From assembly GCF_017303375.1 (NCBI RefSeq), contig NZ_JAFKOH010000001.1, positions 248,001 to 312,000 of the forward strand: 64,000 nucleotides of DNA. The letters run 5' to 3'. The position numbers and the translations under genes were made by a program. The notes below the pieces were generated by a model. The model saw nothing but the letters and a program-made list of their open reading frames with translations, ran no database searches and was not told the origin of the DNA. Each line of letters starts with the position of its first letter. The first letter of the stretch is position 1. Shown piece after piece: positions 20,056 to 29,732 of this stretch. Origin of the DNA: Bacillus sp. NTK074B. Its GTDB lineage: Bacteria; Bacillota; Bacilli; Bacillales; Bacillaceae_B.

Positions 20056-20170
20056 TTATGTTTTATGCCTAATCTATTTATTCCCTATTTTAGACAAAAA
20101 CTAGAAATTTAATTGATATGAACGTTTATTTATCTTACTAAATTTACTTTTATTAAGCAAATCAAACCAA

Positions 20171-20263
20171 TCAGTTCCCTGCGATGAACATCCAGTAAAT
20201 GACGCCCCACCCGAGACCTGCAATGATTAATAGCAAAAACAATCCTTTATTACTGATCTTCAT
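20171..20263 (-). CDS. 30-residue single-pass membrane peptide
   Basis: ATG at 20263 has AAAGGAG 7 nt upstream. The frame encodes a short basic N-terminus (MKISNKG), then one hydrophobic helix (LFLLLIIAGLGWGVIYWMF) and stops after AGN. The strong ribosome binding site and clean topology argue that it is translated. I do not recognise the family, and no function is proposed. It lies in the 357-bp gap between ribT and lysA. Confidence 0.6.
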   Translation of the reverse strand: MKISNKGLFLLLIIAGLGWGVIYWMFIAGN

Positions 20264-20400
20264 GACTGTCTCCTTTGTTAACCCTATTCACTAATGTCAT
20301 AGTTATTGTATAGTAAAAAAGAATATTGTTAAAGTATGTAATTCAGAAAGCAAAAAAGTAGTCTTTAAGTACGATATACTTAAAGACTAGATCCCCCTAT

Positions 20401-21699
20401 TCAAATCATAACATCAAGGCTGATTAGATCATCATATGTCTCCCTCCGTACGGCTAATCTTTCTTCACCGTTCTCGACAAATATCACCGCGGGACGCGGA
20501 ATCCGATTGTAGTTATTCGCCATGGAATATCCGTAGGCACCTGTACAGAAAACCGCAAGAACATCGCCAGGTTCTGACAATGGCAATGGTAAATCCCATA
20601 TCAACATATCCCCGGACTCACAACATTTCCCTGCAACGGAAACCGTTTCTTCCGCAACCAGGTCAGCTTTATTTGCTATGACCGCTTCATACTTCGCCTT
20701 ATAAAGGGCAGGCCTGATATTATCACTCATCCCCCCATCAATCGCTACATACTTACGGATGCCGGGTACATCTTTCTGTGACCCCAATGTATATAGACTG
20801 GTTCCTGCATCCCCCACAAGAGAACGTCCTGGTTCAATCCAGATCTCCGGCATTTTCAAATTATATTTTACAGTTTCTTCTTTCACAGCAGCAATCATTT
20901 CCTTCACATACTGGGCAGGCGGAATTGGGTCATCTTCTCCCGTATAGCGGATGCCAAATCCTCCACCCAGATTAAGGACCTTCGGGTGAAAGTTGTATTG
21001 TGAAGTCCACTGAGCAACCTTTTCGATGATCTTCCTCGCGGCAAGAATGAAACCGGTCGTTTCGAAAATTTGCGAACCGATATGGCAATGCAGACCCAAT
21101 AATTCAATTGCTGTAGAGCCCACTGCCAATTTCATTGCCTTTTCTGCCTGACCATTTGCTAAATCGAACCCGAATTTCGAATCTTCCTGTCCCGTAAGGA
21201 TATAATCATGCGTATGGGCTTCAACCCCCGGCGTCACTCTTAACAATACCCTGGTTGACCGTTCCAGAGAACTTGATAACTCACTAACAAGCTTCAACTC
21301 ATGAAAATTATCGACTACTATGCAGCCGATTCCTTCCTCGATGGCGAGCATCAGCTCATCCTTCGACTTATTATTTCCATTAAAATGTATGCGCTCAGGA
21401 GGAAATCCTGCCTTCAGTGCAGTAAACAGCTCTCCTCCTGAAACAACGTCCAGGGATAATCCTTCTTCCTTCATGACCTGAAACATCGCAATACAAGAGA
21501 ATGCTTTACTCGCGTAAGCGACTTCCGCTTTGACTCCCAGGGATTCAAATGTTTCTTTGAAGCCCCTTGCACGCTCTCTTATGAGTTTAGTGTCATAAAC
21601 GTAAAGGGGGGTACCATATTGCTTTGCCAGCTCTATAGTACTTACCCCTCCTATTTCTAAGTTCCCATTTTTGATTTCTGCTGATCCATGAAGATACAC
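20401..21699 (-). CDS. lysA: diaminopimelate decarboxylase LysA
   Basis: A 432-residue PLP enzyme of the alanine racemase/group IV decarboxylase fold. The PLP lysine is in VAYASKAFSC; the glycine-rich phosphate loop is in NLGGGFGIRYTGED; the substrate cysteine motif is GKCCESGD. It converts meso-diaminopimelate to lysine. GTG at 21699 is preferred because GAGGAG lies 4 nt upstream and the family N-terminus (YLHGSAEIKNG) begins here; ATG at 21711 is an alternative. It follows spoVAF, as in B. subtilis, where lysA is the distal gene of the spoVA region. Confidence 0.95.
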   Translation of the reverse strand: MYLHGSAEIKNGNLEIGGVSTIELAKQYGTPLYVYDTKLIRERARGFKETFESLGVKAEVAYASKAFSCIAMFQVMKEEGLSLDVVSGGELFTALKAGFPPERIHFNGNNKSKDELMLAIEEGIGCIVVDNFHELKLVSELSSSLERSTRVLLRVTPGVEAHTHDYILTGQEDSKFGFDLANGQAEKAMKLAVGSTAIELLGLHCHIGSQIFETTGFILAARKIIEKVAQWTSQYNFHPKVLNLGGGFGIRYTGEDDPIPPAQYVKEMIAAVKEETVKYNLKMPEIWIEPGRSLVGDAGTSLYTLGSQKDVPGIRKYVAIDGGMSDNIRPALYKAKYEAVIANKADLVAEETVSVAGKCCESGDMLIWDLPLPLSEPGDVLAVFCTGAYGYSMANNYNRIPRPAVIFVENGEERLAVRRETYDDLISLDVMI

Positions 21700-21775
21700 G
21701 AGACTCCTCATTCCCCTCTGTCATGCTCTACTAATACAACGTAATTTACCACAGAACGATCATTGTTGCAATATT

Positions 21776-23254
21776 CTAAGATTTAGCGGGCTGCTTGTAT
21801 TTGTTTCGCGGTTGAACGATACTTGGACGAATCTTTGATCCGGGAACCGATTTACGGATAAGAATTTGCATAAATGCCTTCGGGCTGAATGGCAAGAGCG
21901 GCCAAAGATACGGTGTATTAAGTGACTTAATATTCGCTACATACAGAATAAAAAGGGTACTCCCTACCATTAACCCTGGTATATGGAAGAAAGCAACTGC
22001 CACCAGGAGGAAAAGCCTTGCCATCTTATTTGCTACACTTAATTCATAACTCGGAGTTGCAAACGTACCGATTGAAGCTACCGCTACATATAAGATTACT
22101 TCAGGCTGGAATAGCCCGACGTCAATGGCAATCTGCCCGATTAATACAGCGGCGATCAGACCCATGGCGGTTGAGAGCGGCGTCGGAGTATGAATGGCCG
22201 CGATCCTGAACATCTCCACCCCCAGGTCAGCGATAAATAATTGCACGATGACAGGAATATTGGTCTGTTCTTGAGGACCGACATACTTAATCACTTCCGG
22301 AAGCAGCGAAGGATCCAGAACAAACAAATACCACAAGGGTAGAAGGAATAATGAAGCAAGAACCCCAATAAAACGTGTCCACCTTACGAACGTACCGACA
22401 GCCGGCGACTGTCTGTATTCTTCAGCATGCTGCAGATGGTGAAAGAAAGTGGTCGGAGTGATAATCACACTTGGCGACGTATCGACAAAGATCAGGACAT
22501 GCCCTTCTAATAAGTGTGTGGCAGCAACGTCCGCTCTTTCTGTGTACCTGACCAGTGGGTAAGGATTATACCCCTGTTTCACAAGGAACTCTTCCACTGT
22601 TTTGTCTGCCATTGTCAATCCATCAATTTTAATGTTTTTTAATTCTTTCTTTATGACTTCAATCATGCTTGGATTTGCCACATCGTCGATATACGCAATG
22701 GAAATATCCGTCTTGGAGCGTTCCCCGATCCGGAAGATTTCAAACCTCAGTCTGGGGTCCCTGATTCTCCTTCTTGTCAATGCTGTGTTTACAATAATGT
22801 TCTCGACGTATCCGTCACGGGAGCCCCGGACCACCTTCTCTGTATCAGGTTCTGATGGCTGTCTTCCAGGATAGCTGCGAACATCCACAATCAATGCTTC
22901 TTCATAGCCTTCAACAAAGATCGCAATTAATCCGGAGAGCACTTCATCCACTGCTTCTTCGATTGTTTTAACCGGCTCTACGGATTGATGAACGAGGCGA
23001 TTATGTACGATATCATACAATCGGCTAGTCGCCCGCTCATGGTCATTGATTTCCACAAGTTCTTCTACTATCTCAATAATATAGGAGGCATCTGTCAGTC
23101 CGTTTATATAATAAAAATGAACCCCTTTTTTCAATATCATAAGCTTGCGTACACCAATATCGAAACTGGTGTTCAGTCCAACGTGATTTTTCATGTAATC
23201 TTCAATGACGGTTAAATCTTTAGGAATCGGTGTTTCCTTCGTCTTTTGTGGCAT
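21776..23254 (-). CDS. spoVAF: stage V sporulation protein AF
   Basis: A 492-residue membrane protein of the GerA/SpoVAF family (GerABKA-like). A large soluble N-terminal domain includes [22 protein letters not shown] and [24 protein letters not shown] motifs; four or so C-terminal membrane helices follow. SpoVAF associates with the spore germination machinery and modulates germination and DPA release. It overlaps spoVAEA by 35 nt. Confidence 0.93.
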   Translation of the reverse strand: MPQKTKETPIPKDLTVIEDYMKNHVGLNTSFDIGVRKLMILKKGVHFYYINGLTDASYIIEIVEELVEINDHERATSRLYDIVHNRLVHQSVEPVKTIEEAVDEVLSGLIAIFVEGYEEALIVDVRSYPGRQPSEPDTEKVVRGSRDGYVENIIVNTALTRRRIRDPRLRFEIFRIGERSKTDISIAYIDDVANPSMIEVIKKELKNIKIDGLTMADKTVEEFLVKQGYNPYPLVRYTERADVAATHLLEGHVLIFVDTSPSVIITPTTFFHHLQHAEEYRQSPAVGTFVRWTRFIGVLASLFLLPLWYLFVLDPSLLPEVIKYVGPQEQTNIPVIVQLFIADLGVEMFRIAAIHTPTPLSTAMGLIAAVLIGQIAIDVGLFQPEVILYVAVASIGTFATPSYELSVANKMARLFLLVAVAFFHIPGLMVGSTLFILYVANIKSLNTPYLWPLLPFSPKAFMQILIRKSVPGSKIRPSIVQPRNKYKQPAKS

Positions 23255-23816
23255 AAAATCCGCTCCTTTCTAAGATGATTTCCACTGCTTTTTTCGTAAT
23301 GGGGGCCCCTTGTGAATAATGATCCCGTTTGGCCATCTTGCCTATGTCACCAATTCCTACAATCACCGGGACATCCAGTTCATCCAGGCAATAGACGGTA
23401 TCACCCGTCAATCTGCCTACATCCATTTCAGGTACTCCGAATTTATCTACACCATAGGGCGTCAACTCTCCGAATTTATCAATGCATACATCCACCCGGG
23501 TCCATTCTGCCTGTCGTGTTTTACTGGCCACGGCAATGATTCCAAGGACTTCAAGATCAGGGTGATTTGCAACATATTTTAAGGCACGCTCCCCTGCACC
23601 TTCCCCAATAAATCCACTATCATCAAACATAACAAAGACAGGGTCGTTCTTGGCTCTTTTGATCAGTTTTACGATTTCTGGTCCTGTCAGTACAGATGGA
23701 TTCCCTTTAGAGCTTGAGATACACCTTCCACCATACTCTTTGGCAACGCACTCAATAGCGCGCTTTGCATATTCATCTCCATCTGTTATCAGGATCACTT
23801 TCCGTTTGTTGTCCAT
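23220..23816 (-). CDS. spoVAEA: stage V sporulation protein AE, soluble form (SpoVAEA)
   Basis: A 198-residue soluble protein with the SpoVAEA landmarks [32 protein letters not shown] and [17 protein letters not shown]. It is part of the spoVA locus that moves dipicolinic acid in spores; its precise role is unknown. It starts only 22 nt after the spoVAB stop. In B. subtilis three genes (spoVAC, spoVAD, spoVAEB) separate these two; they are absent here. Confidence 0.93.
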   Translation of the reverse strand: MDNKRKVILITDGDEYAKRAIECVAKEYGGRCISSSKGNPSVLTGPEIVKLIKRAKNDPVFVMFDDSGFIGEGAGERALKYVANHPDLEVLGIIAVASKTRQAEWTRVDVCIDKFGELTPYGVDKFGVPEMDVGRLTGDTVYCLDELDVPVIVGIGDIGKMAKRDHYSQGAPITKKAVEIILERSGFYATKDEGNTDS

Positions 23817-23838
23817 ATGAACCCCTGCCCCTTGCTAA

Positions 23839-24261
23839 TTATTGGTGTACCAAATAGAGCCAATGAAATAGTGAACCGAAAATCTTACCAAATACGATTG
23901 CCATGATCAGAATCACAATCTGACCATCGATCCCGATTCGTTTGGCCAGGATGGGAAACACATTTAATACTTCCGTCAGTGCGGCAGCCAAAAGTCCGAT
24001 AAATACTCCGCTCAAGAGTCCGATTGGGATAAGGACTAATGGGGAAAGATGGAGAGTGTAGTTATTCAGGCTAATGAACCCTCCAGCGAGGGCACCGGTT
24101 ATGACAGCCATTTCATAGTAATGAATCATTTTCATTGTTTTCGTCAATTGGGTTAATCGCGGAATGATTCCCAATACCGTTAAGAAAGCGACAAACCCTG
24201 AGCCCACTGCCAGTCCACCCGCAAATCCGATAAATACGGTGATCAACACATTAATGGTCAT
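23839..24261 (-). CDS. spoVAB: stage V sporulation protein AB
   Basis: A 140-residue polytopic membrane protein with about four hydrophobic segments and the family block GGLAVGSGFVAFLTVLGIIPRL. SpoVAB belongs to the SpoVA set needed for Ca-DPA uptake into the forespore. It overlaps spoVAA by 11 nt. The next gene is spoVAEA, not spoVAC. Confidence 0.93.
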   Translation of the reverse strand: MTINVLITVFIGFAGGLAVGSGFVAFLTVLGIIPRLTQLTKTMKMIHYYEMAVITGALAGGFISLNNYTLHLSPLVLIPIGLLSGVFIGLLAAALTEVLNVFPILAKRIGIDGQIVILIMAIVFGKIFGSLFHWLYLVHQ

Positions 24262-24871
24262 CTAGTTTCTTCTGACTTTCTTTATTTTCGTGCATGATGA
24301 CATATTGATCTAAGTCCTGCTGGTAGTTAAACATTTCAACCTCGAGTGGGCTTGGCTCTTCATTGAGTCTTTTTCGAAACACATGATTGAAAAACAAGAT
24401 CATTCCAAGACCTAAACCAAATGAATAGGGAACCTGGAACAATAATGGATGAGGATCCACTCCTCCAGTCACAAAATGATACAGCCTTTGATGAACTTCT
24501 CTCATACTTACATCCTCATGAAAATTCATAATCGCCAGGGCCGCACCGATGAATAAAAGTAACCACACGCCAATGAATAACGGGAGAGAGACTTTCTTTT
24601 TCTCATAAATCACTTCTATGATGCTCTGTGTGGGCCCGATCGTCTGTATATCCAGGTCAGAATGCTTTTTGCATACTTCCCTAATGACCCTCATGACATC
24701 CACTACGATAATATTTTTATCTGAGGGGGTCACCTGATGAATCGGGATATCCTTTATATTGTCCACAATCTCCTCAGGTGCTATGATCTGTGCCAACTGA
24801 GAAAGCCTGACCATGCTCTCTTCCCTTACCTGCACTCGATGACGTAAGCGTATATACAAGATACCTTCCAT
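24251..24871 (-). CDS. spoVAA: stage V sporulation protein AA
   Basis: A 206-residue protein with a soluble N-terminal domain (MEGILYIRLRHRVQV at the start) and two C-terminal membrane helices; landmark GVWLLLFIGAALAIMNFHED. It is the first gene of the forespore-expressed spoVA operon. ATG at 24871 gives the family N-terminus, with AGGAAGTG upstream; a start at 24880 is less likely. A SigG promoter precedes it. Confidence 0.93.
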   Translation of the reverse strand: MEGILYIRLRHRVQVREESMVRLSQLAQIIAPEEIVDNIKDIPIHQVTPSDKNIIVVDVMRVIREVCKKHSDLDIQTIGPTQSIIEVIYEKKKVSLPLFIGVWLLLFIGAALAIMNFHEDVSMREVHQRLYHFVTGGVDPHPLLFQVPYSFGLGLGMILFFNHVFRKRLNEEPSPLEVEMFNYQQDLDQYVIMHENKESQKKLDDH

Positions 24872-24912
24872 GCAGTTCACTTCCTGAAAACATGATTTTC
24901 TCTTCGTACCAA

Positions 24913-24942
24913 TAGTATGGATTAACGGAATTTATTTATGTA
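24913..24942 (-). promoter_or_regulatory. SigG promoter of the spoVA operon
   Basis: On the minus strand TACATA (24937-24942) is separated by 17 bp from CATACTA (24913-24919). The -10 is an exact SigG match and the -35 differs from TGCATA by one base. SpoVA is SigG-dependent in B. subtilis. It lies about 42 nt before the spoVAA start. Confidence 0.7.
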
Positions 24943-25049
24943 ATGACCAGGTGGTGGACGGTAAGCATCAGACGCTCAAGTGGGATGAATGGAACCTGAC
25001 GAGAAGGACTGGCGCTATAAGTACTGGAGAAAATTTCAAATGATTGTCA

Positions 25050-25102
25050 ATAAAAAAAATACCCATGTTAGCTCAATTAGAATTGAACCAACACAGGTAT
25101 TT
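25050..25102 (-). terminator. terminator of the spoIIA operon
   Basis: On the minus strand AAATACC...TCAATT pairs with AATTGA...GGTATTT in a long hairpin with small internal loops, followed by a run of eight T. The hairpin begins just after the sigF stop. Confidence 0.8.
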
Positions 25103-25105
25103 CAC

Positions 25106-25870
25106 CTATGACTCTGTATGCATATGATCTTTCATCGTTTGTAATATCTTCTTCTCTAGCCTCGATACCTGTACCTGTGATATCCCCAGCCGATCTGCTA
25201 CTTCTGATTGGGTCTGATCTTTGTAGTACCTCAAATAGACAATCAGACGCTCCCGGTCATCCAATTCACGGATGGCTTCTTTCAAAGCAATCTTGTCAAA
25301 CCATTTGTTATCCGTATTATCAGCGATTTGATCTAAAAGCGTGATGGGATCTCCATCATTTTCATAGACGGTTTCATGGATTGAGGAAGGGGCCCGGCTC
25401 GCTTCCTGGGCCATGATGACCTCTTCAACGGAATATTCGAGATGCTCGGCAAGCTCACTGACGGTCGGAACCCTGCCGAATTTCTTCGAGAGCTCATCCT
25501 TCGCTTTCCTTATTTTGTTTCCCATTTCCTTCAGGGACCGACTCACTTTGACCGTCCCGTCATCCCGTATGAATCGCTGGATTTCCCCGATGATCATCGG
25601 GACAGCGTAAGTCGAAAACTTGACATCGTAGGTTAAATCAAACTTATCCACTGATTTCAGCAGCCCGATACTGCCTATTTGAAAGAGATCATCAGGCTCG
25701 TATCCCCGATTTAGAAAACGTTGGACCACGGACCATACGAGTCGCATGTTCTTCTGGACAATTATGTCCCTTGCGCTCTGGTCACCATCCTGGCTTTTCT
25801 TAATCAGCTCTTTCACCTCGTGATCTTTCAAAAAAGGCTGTTCCTTTTCATTTTTCACTTCGACATCCAT
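25106..25870 (-). CDS. sigF: forespore RNA polymerase sigma factor SigF
   Basis: A 254-residue group 3 sigma factor. Region 2 includes MRLVWSVVQRFLNRGYEPDDLFQIG and STYAVPMIIGEIQRF, region 3 GTVKVSRSLKEMG, and region 4 DQTQSEVADRLGISQVQVSRLEKKI. SigF is the first forespore-specific sigma factor and is held by SpoIIAB until SpoIIAA is dephosphorylated. ATG at 25870 has AAGGAG 8 nt upstream; a GTG at 25876 is too close to it. It is the last gene of the dacF-spoIIAA-spoIIAB-sigF cluster. Confidence 0.97.
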   Translation of the reverse strand: MDVEVKNEKEQPFLKDHEVKELIKKSQDGDQSARDIIVQKNMRLVWSVVQRFLNRGYEPDDLFQIGSIGLLKSVDKFDLTYDVKFSTYAVPMIIGEIQRFIRDDGTVKVSRSLKEMGNKIRKAKDELSKKFGRVPTVSELAEHLEYSVEEVIMAQEASRAPSSIHETVYENDGDPITLLDQIADNTDNKWFDKIALKEAIRELDDRERLIVYLRYYKDQTQSEVADRLGISQVQVSRLEKKILQTMKDHMHTES

Positions 25871-25882
25871 GGGCACGACTCC

Positions 25883-26326
25883 TTAATTGCATAGCGCTTT
25901 ACTATTGGTCAAGTGCTTCTTCAATCTAACCGTGGTGCCTGTACCTGGGTGTGATGACACTTCTATTTCATCCATGAAATTCTCCATAATGGTAAAGCCC
26001 ATTCCAGAACGTTCAAGCTCAGGTTTGGAGGTGAATAGAGGTTGACGGGCTTCCTCAACGTCTCCGATCCCGATTCCCTCATCGCGAATGGTCATATCAA
26101 TAAATCCATTTTCTTCCATGATAACAGAAATATATACTGTCCCATTCGGCTTGTTATCATATCCATGAATGATTGCATTGGTCACAGCTTCTGAAACGAC
26201 GGTTTTGATCTCGGTCAATTCATCCATAGTCGGATCCAGCTGGGCTATAAATGATGCAACAGTCACCCGGGCAAAAGATTCATTTTGGCTTAAAGAACTG
26301 AATTGGATGTTCATTTCATTTCTCAT
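25883..26326 (-). CDS. spoIIAB: anti-sigma F factor and serine kinase SpoIIAB
   Basis: A 147-residue GHKL-type kinase. The ATP-binding boxes are [34 protein letters not shown] and [10 protein letters not shown]. SpoIIAB binds SigF and phosphorylates SpoIIAA. ATG at 26326 gives the conserved N-terminus (MRNEMNIQF); the frame is open further upstream but that part overlaps spoIIAA. Only one base lies between the spoIIAA stop and this start. Confidence 0.97.
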   Translation of the reverse strand: MRNEMNIQFSSLSQNESFARVTVASFIAQLDPTMDELTEIKTVVSEAVTNAIIHGYDNKPNGTVYISVIMEENGFIDMTIRDEGIGIGDVEEARQPLFTSKPELERSGMGFTIMENFMDEIEVSSHPGTGTTVRLKKHLTNSKALCN

Positions 26327-26327
26327 G

Positions 26328-26678
26328 TTATGCGACCCCCAATCTTTGTAATGCATTTTCTTCAGATGGTTCAAGACGAATGATCTTAAACAACCCTGAC
26401 ATTTCAAATAATCGGTTTACAGAAGGGGAAATCGCACATACCACCATTTCTCCATGCTTTTGCTTGATCTGCTTGTATCTTCCCAAAATGACGCCTAAAC
26501 CTGAGCTATCCATAAAGCTTAGTTCCTCTAAATTCAGAATGATATGCTTCACATTCTCACTTTCAATCAGATTCGAAGCTTTTTCCCTGAGCTCATCGGC
26601 AGTATGATGATCCAACTCACCACTTAAACGGACACACAGTACATCTTTTTTGACTTCTAAGTTAATAGCAAGACTCAC
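26328..26678 (-). CDS. spoIIAA: anti-anti-sigma factor SpoIIAA
   Basis: A 116-residue STAS-domain protein. The phosphorylated serine lies in [15 protein letters not shown]. Unphosphorylated SpoIIAA frees SigF from SpoIIAB in the forespore. The start is GTG at 26678 with AGGAGG about 10 nt upstream. A SigH-type promoter lies in the gap after dacF. Confidence 0.97.
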   Translation of the reverse strand: MSLAINLEVKKDVLCVRLSGELDHHTADELREKASNLIESENVKHIILNLEELSFMDSSGLGVILGRYKQIKQKHGEMVVCAISPSVNRLFEMSGLFKIIRLEPSEENALQRLGVA

Positions 26679-26713
26679 TATCAGAAAGCCTCCTTCTCTG
26701 TCGTATAGTGAGT

Positions 26714-26743
26714 CATTTCGCTATTCTTTTAGTAAATTCCTTC
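26714..26743 (-). promoter_or_regulatory. putative SigH promoter of spoIIAA-spoIIAB-sigF
   Basis: On the minus strand GAAGGAATT (26735-26743) is followed after 12 bp by AGCGAAATG (26714-26722). The upstream half fits the SigH -35 well; the -10 is a partial match. A TGACGAA at 26766-26772 differs by one base from a Spo0A box (TGTCGAA). The operon is SigH- and Spo0A-dependent in B. subtilis. Confidence 0.5.
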
Positions 26744-26794
26744 TCCATGACAAAACTAGTAGGAATTCGTCATAATTAGAGGTTATTTTCGTGC

Positions 26795-27961
26795 TTATTT
26801 TCCGACCTTCGTGAAAAGCCCAAAGGATTTTTTATAAAGTTCCCACCAGCCGGCTTCCTTTACATCTTTCTTGGCCACGAGTGTGCTCTCCACTACTTTC
26901 TTCCCTTTATTCGTCACCACGAGTATCCCGACTTTATCCCCTTTATGAATGGGAGCTTTCAGATCCTTTGAAAGAGTGACCTTTTGCTTGATTCCATCCA
27001 ATTTTTCTCCTTTGTGGGCAAGAAGGGAAATCGGCTCATCCGTCACCGCTTCGACTTTGTTTTCTTTCCCTTTGGACACCTCCACCTTAGCCAGGGCATC
27101 ACCTTTTTTGAACAGAGGCTTGGTTGAATACTGATTGAAGGCATAATCAAGCATTTTACTGACTTCATTGTTCCGTTCCTTCGGCGTAGGTGCACCGAAT
27201 ACCACCGCAATCACTCTCATATTGTCTTTCTTTGCCGTTGCAGTCAGGCAATATTTCGCTTCATTTGTGAAACCTGTTTTCAAACCGTCCACACCGTCAT
27301 AGAACCGGACCAATTTATTCGTATTCACTAGCCAGAACTTTTTATCCGAACCTTCACGTAAATAGGATTCATAGCTGCCCGTAAATTTTGTGATTCCTTC
27401 ATATTTTAGAAGCTCCTTCGCCATCATGGACATATCATGTGCCGAACTGTAATGGTCTTTGGAAGGTAAGCCTGTCGGGTTTTTGAAATGAGTTTCTTTT
27501 AGTCCCAGCTCTTTCGCCTTTTTGTTCATCTTCTCAACAAACGCTTCTTCACTACCTGCGATATGCTCAGCCATCGCTACAGAGGCGTCATTGGCGGAAC
27601 CAATGGCAATGCCCTTCAGCATTTCCTCGACAGACATGCTTTCACCCGGCTCCAGGAAGATCTGGGATCCTCCCATAGAAGCAGCGTATTCACTCGCTCG
27701 AACTTTGTCTTCCCACTTTATTTGACCTTTTTCAAGTGCTTCCATGATTAAAGTCATGGTCATAATTTTTGTCATGGACGCAGGTGCGAGCTTTTCATGG
27801 CTGTTCTTTTCGTATAGAACCGCTCCTGTGTCACGCTCGATTAATATTGCTGATTTCGCCACAGCTGCCAATTCGGATTTCTTTTCCTGTGCAAACCCCA
27901 TCGAAGGAAAAAGAAAAGCTGTCAAAACAAATGTCACCATTATATACGCTAAACGTTTCAT
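26795..27961 (-). CDS. dacF: D-alanyl-D-alanine carboxypeptidase DacF
   Basis: A 388-residue S11-family penicillin-binding protein. A signal peptide (about residues 1-25) precedes SMTK (SXXK), SAN (in place of SGN, as is common in DacF) and KTGFT. DacF trims spore peptidoglycan from the forespore side. ATG at 27961 has GGAGG about 8 nt upstream and gives a typical signal peptide; the frame extends to a TTG at 27976 whose codons include that site. A SigF promoter lies upstream. It precedes spoIIAA as in B. subtilis. Confidence 0.95.
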   Translation of the reverse strand: MKRLAYIMVTFVLTAFLFPSMGFAQEKKSELAAVAKSAILIERDTGAVLYEKNSHEKLAPASMTKIMTMTLIMEALEKGQIKWEDKVRASEYAASMGGSQIFLEPGESMSVEEMLKGIAIGSANDASVAMAEHIAGSEEAFVEKMNKKAKELGLKETHFKNPTGLPSKDHYSSAHDMSMMAKELLKYEGITKFTGSYESYLREGSDKKFWLVNTNKLVRFYDGVDGLKTGFTNEAKYCLTATAKKDNMRVIAVVFGAPTPKERNNEVSKMLDYAFNQYSTKPLFKKGDALAKVEVSKGKENKVEAVTDEPISLLAHKGEKLDGIKQKVTLSKDLKAPIHKGDKVGILVVTNKGKKVVESTLVAKKDVKEAGWWELYKKSFGLFTKVGK

Positions 27962-28011
27962 CCAACTGTCCTCCAATCAAAATCTCGTTATTATTTCAAT
28001 ACTCATAGATC

Positions 28012-28040
28012 CATTTTTTCCATCCTCAGTATTTTTATAC
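28012..28040 (-). promoter_or_regulatory. SigF promoter of dacF
   Basis: On the minus strand GTATA (28036-28040) is separated by 14 bp from GGAAAAAATG (28012-28021). The -10 matches GGNNANAHTR at every defined position and the -35 matches GYATA. It lies about 50 nt before the dacF start. The rest of the roughly 430-bp gap to pdp shows no gene; only the pdp terminator is evident. Confidence 0.7.
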
Positions 28041-28330
28041 AAACATTGGTAAAAAAGTAGGAGGGGCAAAGAGGAGCCATGGATGCAGGGGGAGATAGGT
28101 GTTAATTTATGGTTTGGTAAGGAATAGAGAATCCGTATTGAAGAAAATGGAAACCCGGAATGAGAAATGATTATTTTGCTTGAAGATTTGGTTTTTTTGG
28201 CCTGCTTCAGTTGAGGTTTATATACTTAGAAGAGCCACTGTTTTTATGAGTCGCATCACTTTCTCCAATAATTGCGTTATCTTACAATAAATCGAATTAC
28301 CCCCTCCCCTCACTCTACTAAATCCAATCG

Positions 28331-28371
28331 AAAAAAGCCTTTGCCAAAGGATATATCCCTTCGGCAAAGGC
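28331..28371 (-). terminator. terminator of the deoB-pupG-pdp operon
   Basis: On the minus strand GCCTTTGCC pairs with GGCAAAGGC around an AAGGG/CCTTT inner stem, followed by six T. It begins 17 nt past the pdp stop. Confidence 0.85.
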
Positions 28372-28388
28372 TTCGTCAAAAATATAGA

Positions 28389-29693
28389 TCAACCCGTGAT
28401 TTCAGTATGGATCAGTGTAGGTGCTTCCACATGTTCAGATGTCACTTTAATGCTTTCATATAATTTATCTTTCACGTTGTCGATGTTTTCATCGTTGCTG
28501 TAAATGGTTGCCAGGGATTCTCCTGCTTTGACGGCATCTCCGATCTTTTTGCGAAGTTCTAGACCAACTGCCAAGTCGATGACAGAATCCTTTGTTGCAC
28601 GTCCTGCCCCCAGCCACATGGCAGCTGTTCCGACTGCATCGGCCACGATTTCAGAAACATAGCCATCCTGTTTCGCTTCAAGCTCGATCTTGTAGGTAGC
28701 TTGAGGCAGCTTGGATGGTTCATCCACAACAGAGGGATCTCCACCTTGTGATGCAAGGAATACTTTGAAATTCTCAAGAGCCGATCCATCATCAATCGCT
28801 TTTTGTAATAATGTCCTTGCTTCTTCTAACGTTGAAGCTTTCTCTGCCAAGAATACCATGTGGCTTCCAAGAGTCAGGCAAAGTTCTGTTAAGTCTTCAG
28901 GACCTTCCCCTTTTAACGTATCGATTGCTTCCTTCACTTCAAGGGCGTTCCCGATTGCATATCCTAGGGGCTGGCTCATATCGGAAATGACCGCCATTGT
29001 TTTTCTTCCCACATTGTTCCCGATGTTCACCATTGCTTTTGCTAGGTCCTTCGAATCGTCCAGCGTCTTCATGAAGGCACCCGCACCGGTTTTCACATCC
29101 AGTACGATGGCATCGGCTCCGGCAGCAATTTTTTTGCTCATGATCGAGCTTGCAATCAACGGAATGCTGTTTACTGTTGCCGTTACGTCACGCAATGAGT
29201 ACAACTTTTTATCCGCAGGCGTCAAGTTACCGCTTTGACCGATGACGGCAAGTTTATTCTTGTTGACTAAACGGATGAACTCATCGTTTTCGATTTCCAC
29301 ATGAAAGCCTTCCACGGATTCCAGCTTGTCGATGGTTCCTCCTGTGTGTCCAAGACCTCTTCCGCTCATCTTCGCTACAGGGACTCCCACAGATGCCACA
29401 AGCGGCCCAAGTACAAGTGTCGTTGTATCACCGACTCCGCCTGTGGAGTGCTTATCGACTTTGATGCCTTCAATGGCGGACAAATCAATCTGATCCCCTG
29501 ATTCAACCATGGCCATCGTCAGGTCGGCCCTTTCTCTATCACTCATATCTTTGAAGAAAATGGCCATCGTCAGGGCACTCACTTGATAATCAGGGATGCT
29601 TCCATCCGTATACCCTCCCACGATGAATTTGATTTCGTCCGTAGATAATTCTTTTCCTTCACGCTTTTTCTCTATTAAGTCAACCATTCTCAT
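28389..29693 (-). CDS. pdp: pyrimidine-nucleoside phosphorylase
   Basis: A 434-residue thymidine/pyrimidine phosphorylase. The family signature appears as [19 protein letters not shown]; the phosphate site is [13 protein letters not shown]. It splits uridine, thymidine and deoxyuridine with phosphate to base and (deoxy)ribose-1-phosphate. ATG at 29693 is chosen by homology, with GGGTGA upstream; a GTG at 29702 is also in frame. It follows pupG and deoB on one strand with short gaps, so sugar phosphates pass to DeoB. Confidence 0.96.
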   Translation of the reverse strand: MRMVDLIEKKREGKELSTDEIKFIVGGYTDGSIPDYQVSALTMAIFFKDMSDRERADLTMAMVESGDQIDLSAIEGIKVDKHSTGGVGDTTTLVLGPLVASVGVPVAKMSGRGLGHTGGTIDKLESVEGFHVEIENDEFIRLVNKNKLAVIGQSGNLTPADKKLYSLRDVTATVNSIPLIASSIMSKKIAAGADAIVLDVKTGAGAFMKTLDDSKDLAKAMVNIGNNVGRKTMAVISDMSQPLGYAIGNALEVKEAIDTLKGEGPEDLTELCLTLGSHMVFLAEKASTLEEARTLLQKAIDDGSALENFKVFLASQGGDPSVVDEPSKLPQATYKIELEAKQDGYVSEIVADAVGTAAMWLGAGRATKDSVIDLAVGLELRKKIGDAVKAGESLATIYSNDENIDNVKDKLYESIKVTSEHVEAPTLIHTEITG

Positions 29694-29732
29694 TGTTGTC
29701 ACCCACTCTTTTCAATTTGTCTGAATCAGATT

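Noticed and set aside
24989-25111. A 40-codon plus-strand gene overlapping the sigF end
   Set aside because: The ribosome site is weak, the frame runs through the sigF terminator into the sigF stop codon, and I recognise no family; it is kept only as a possible relic.
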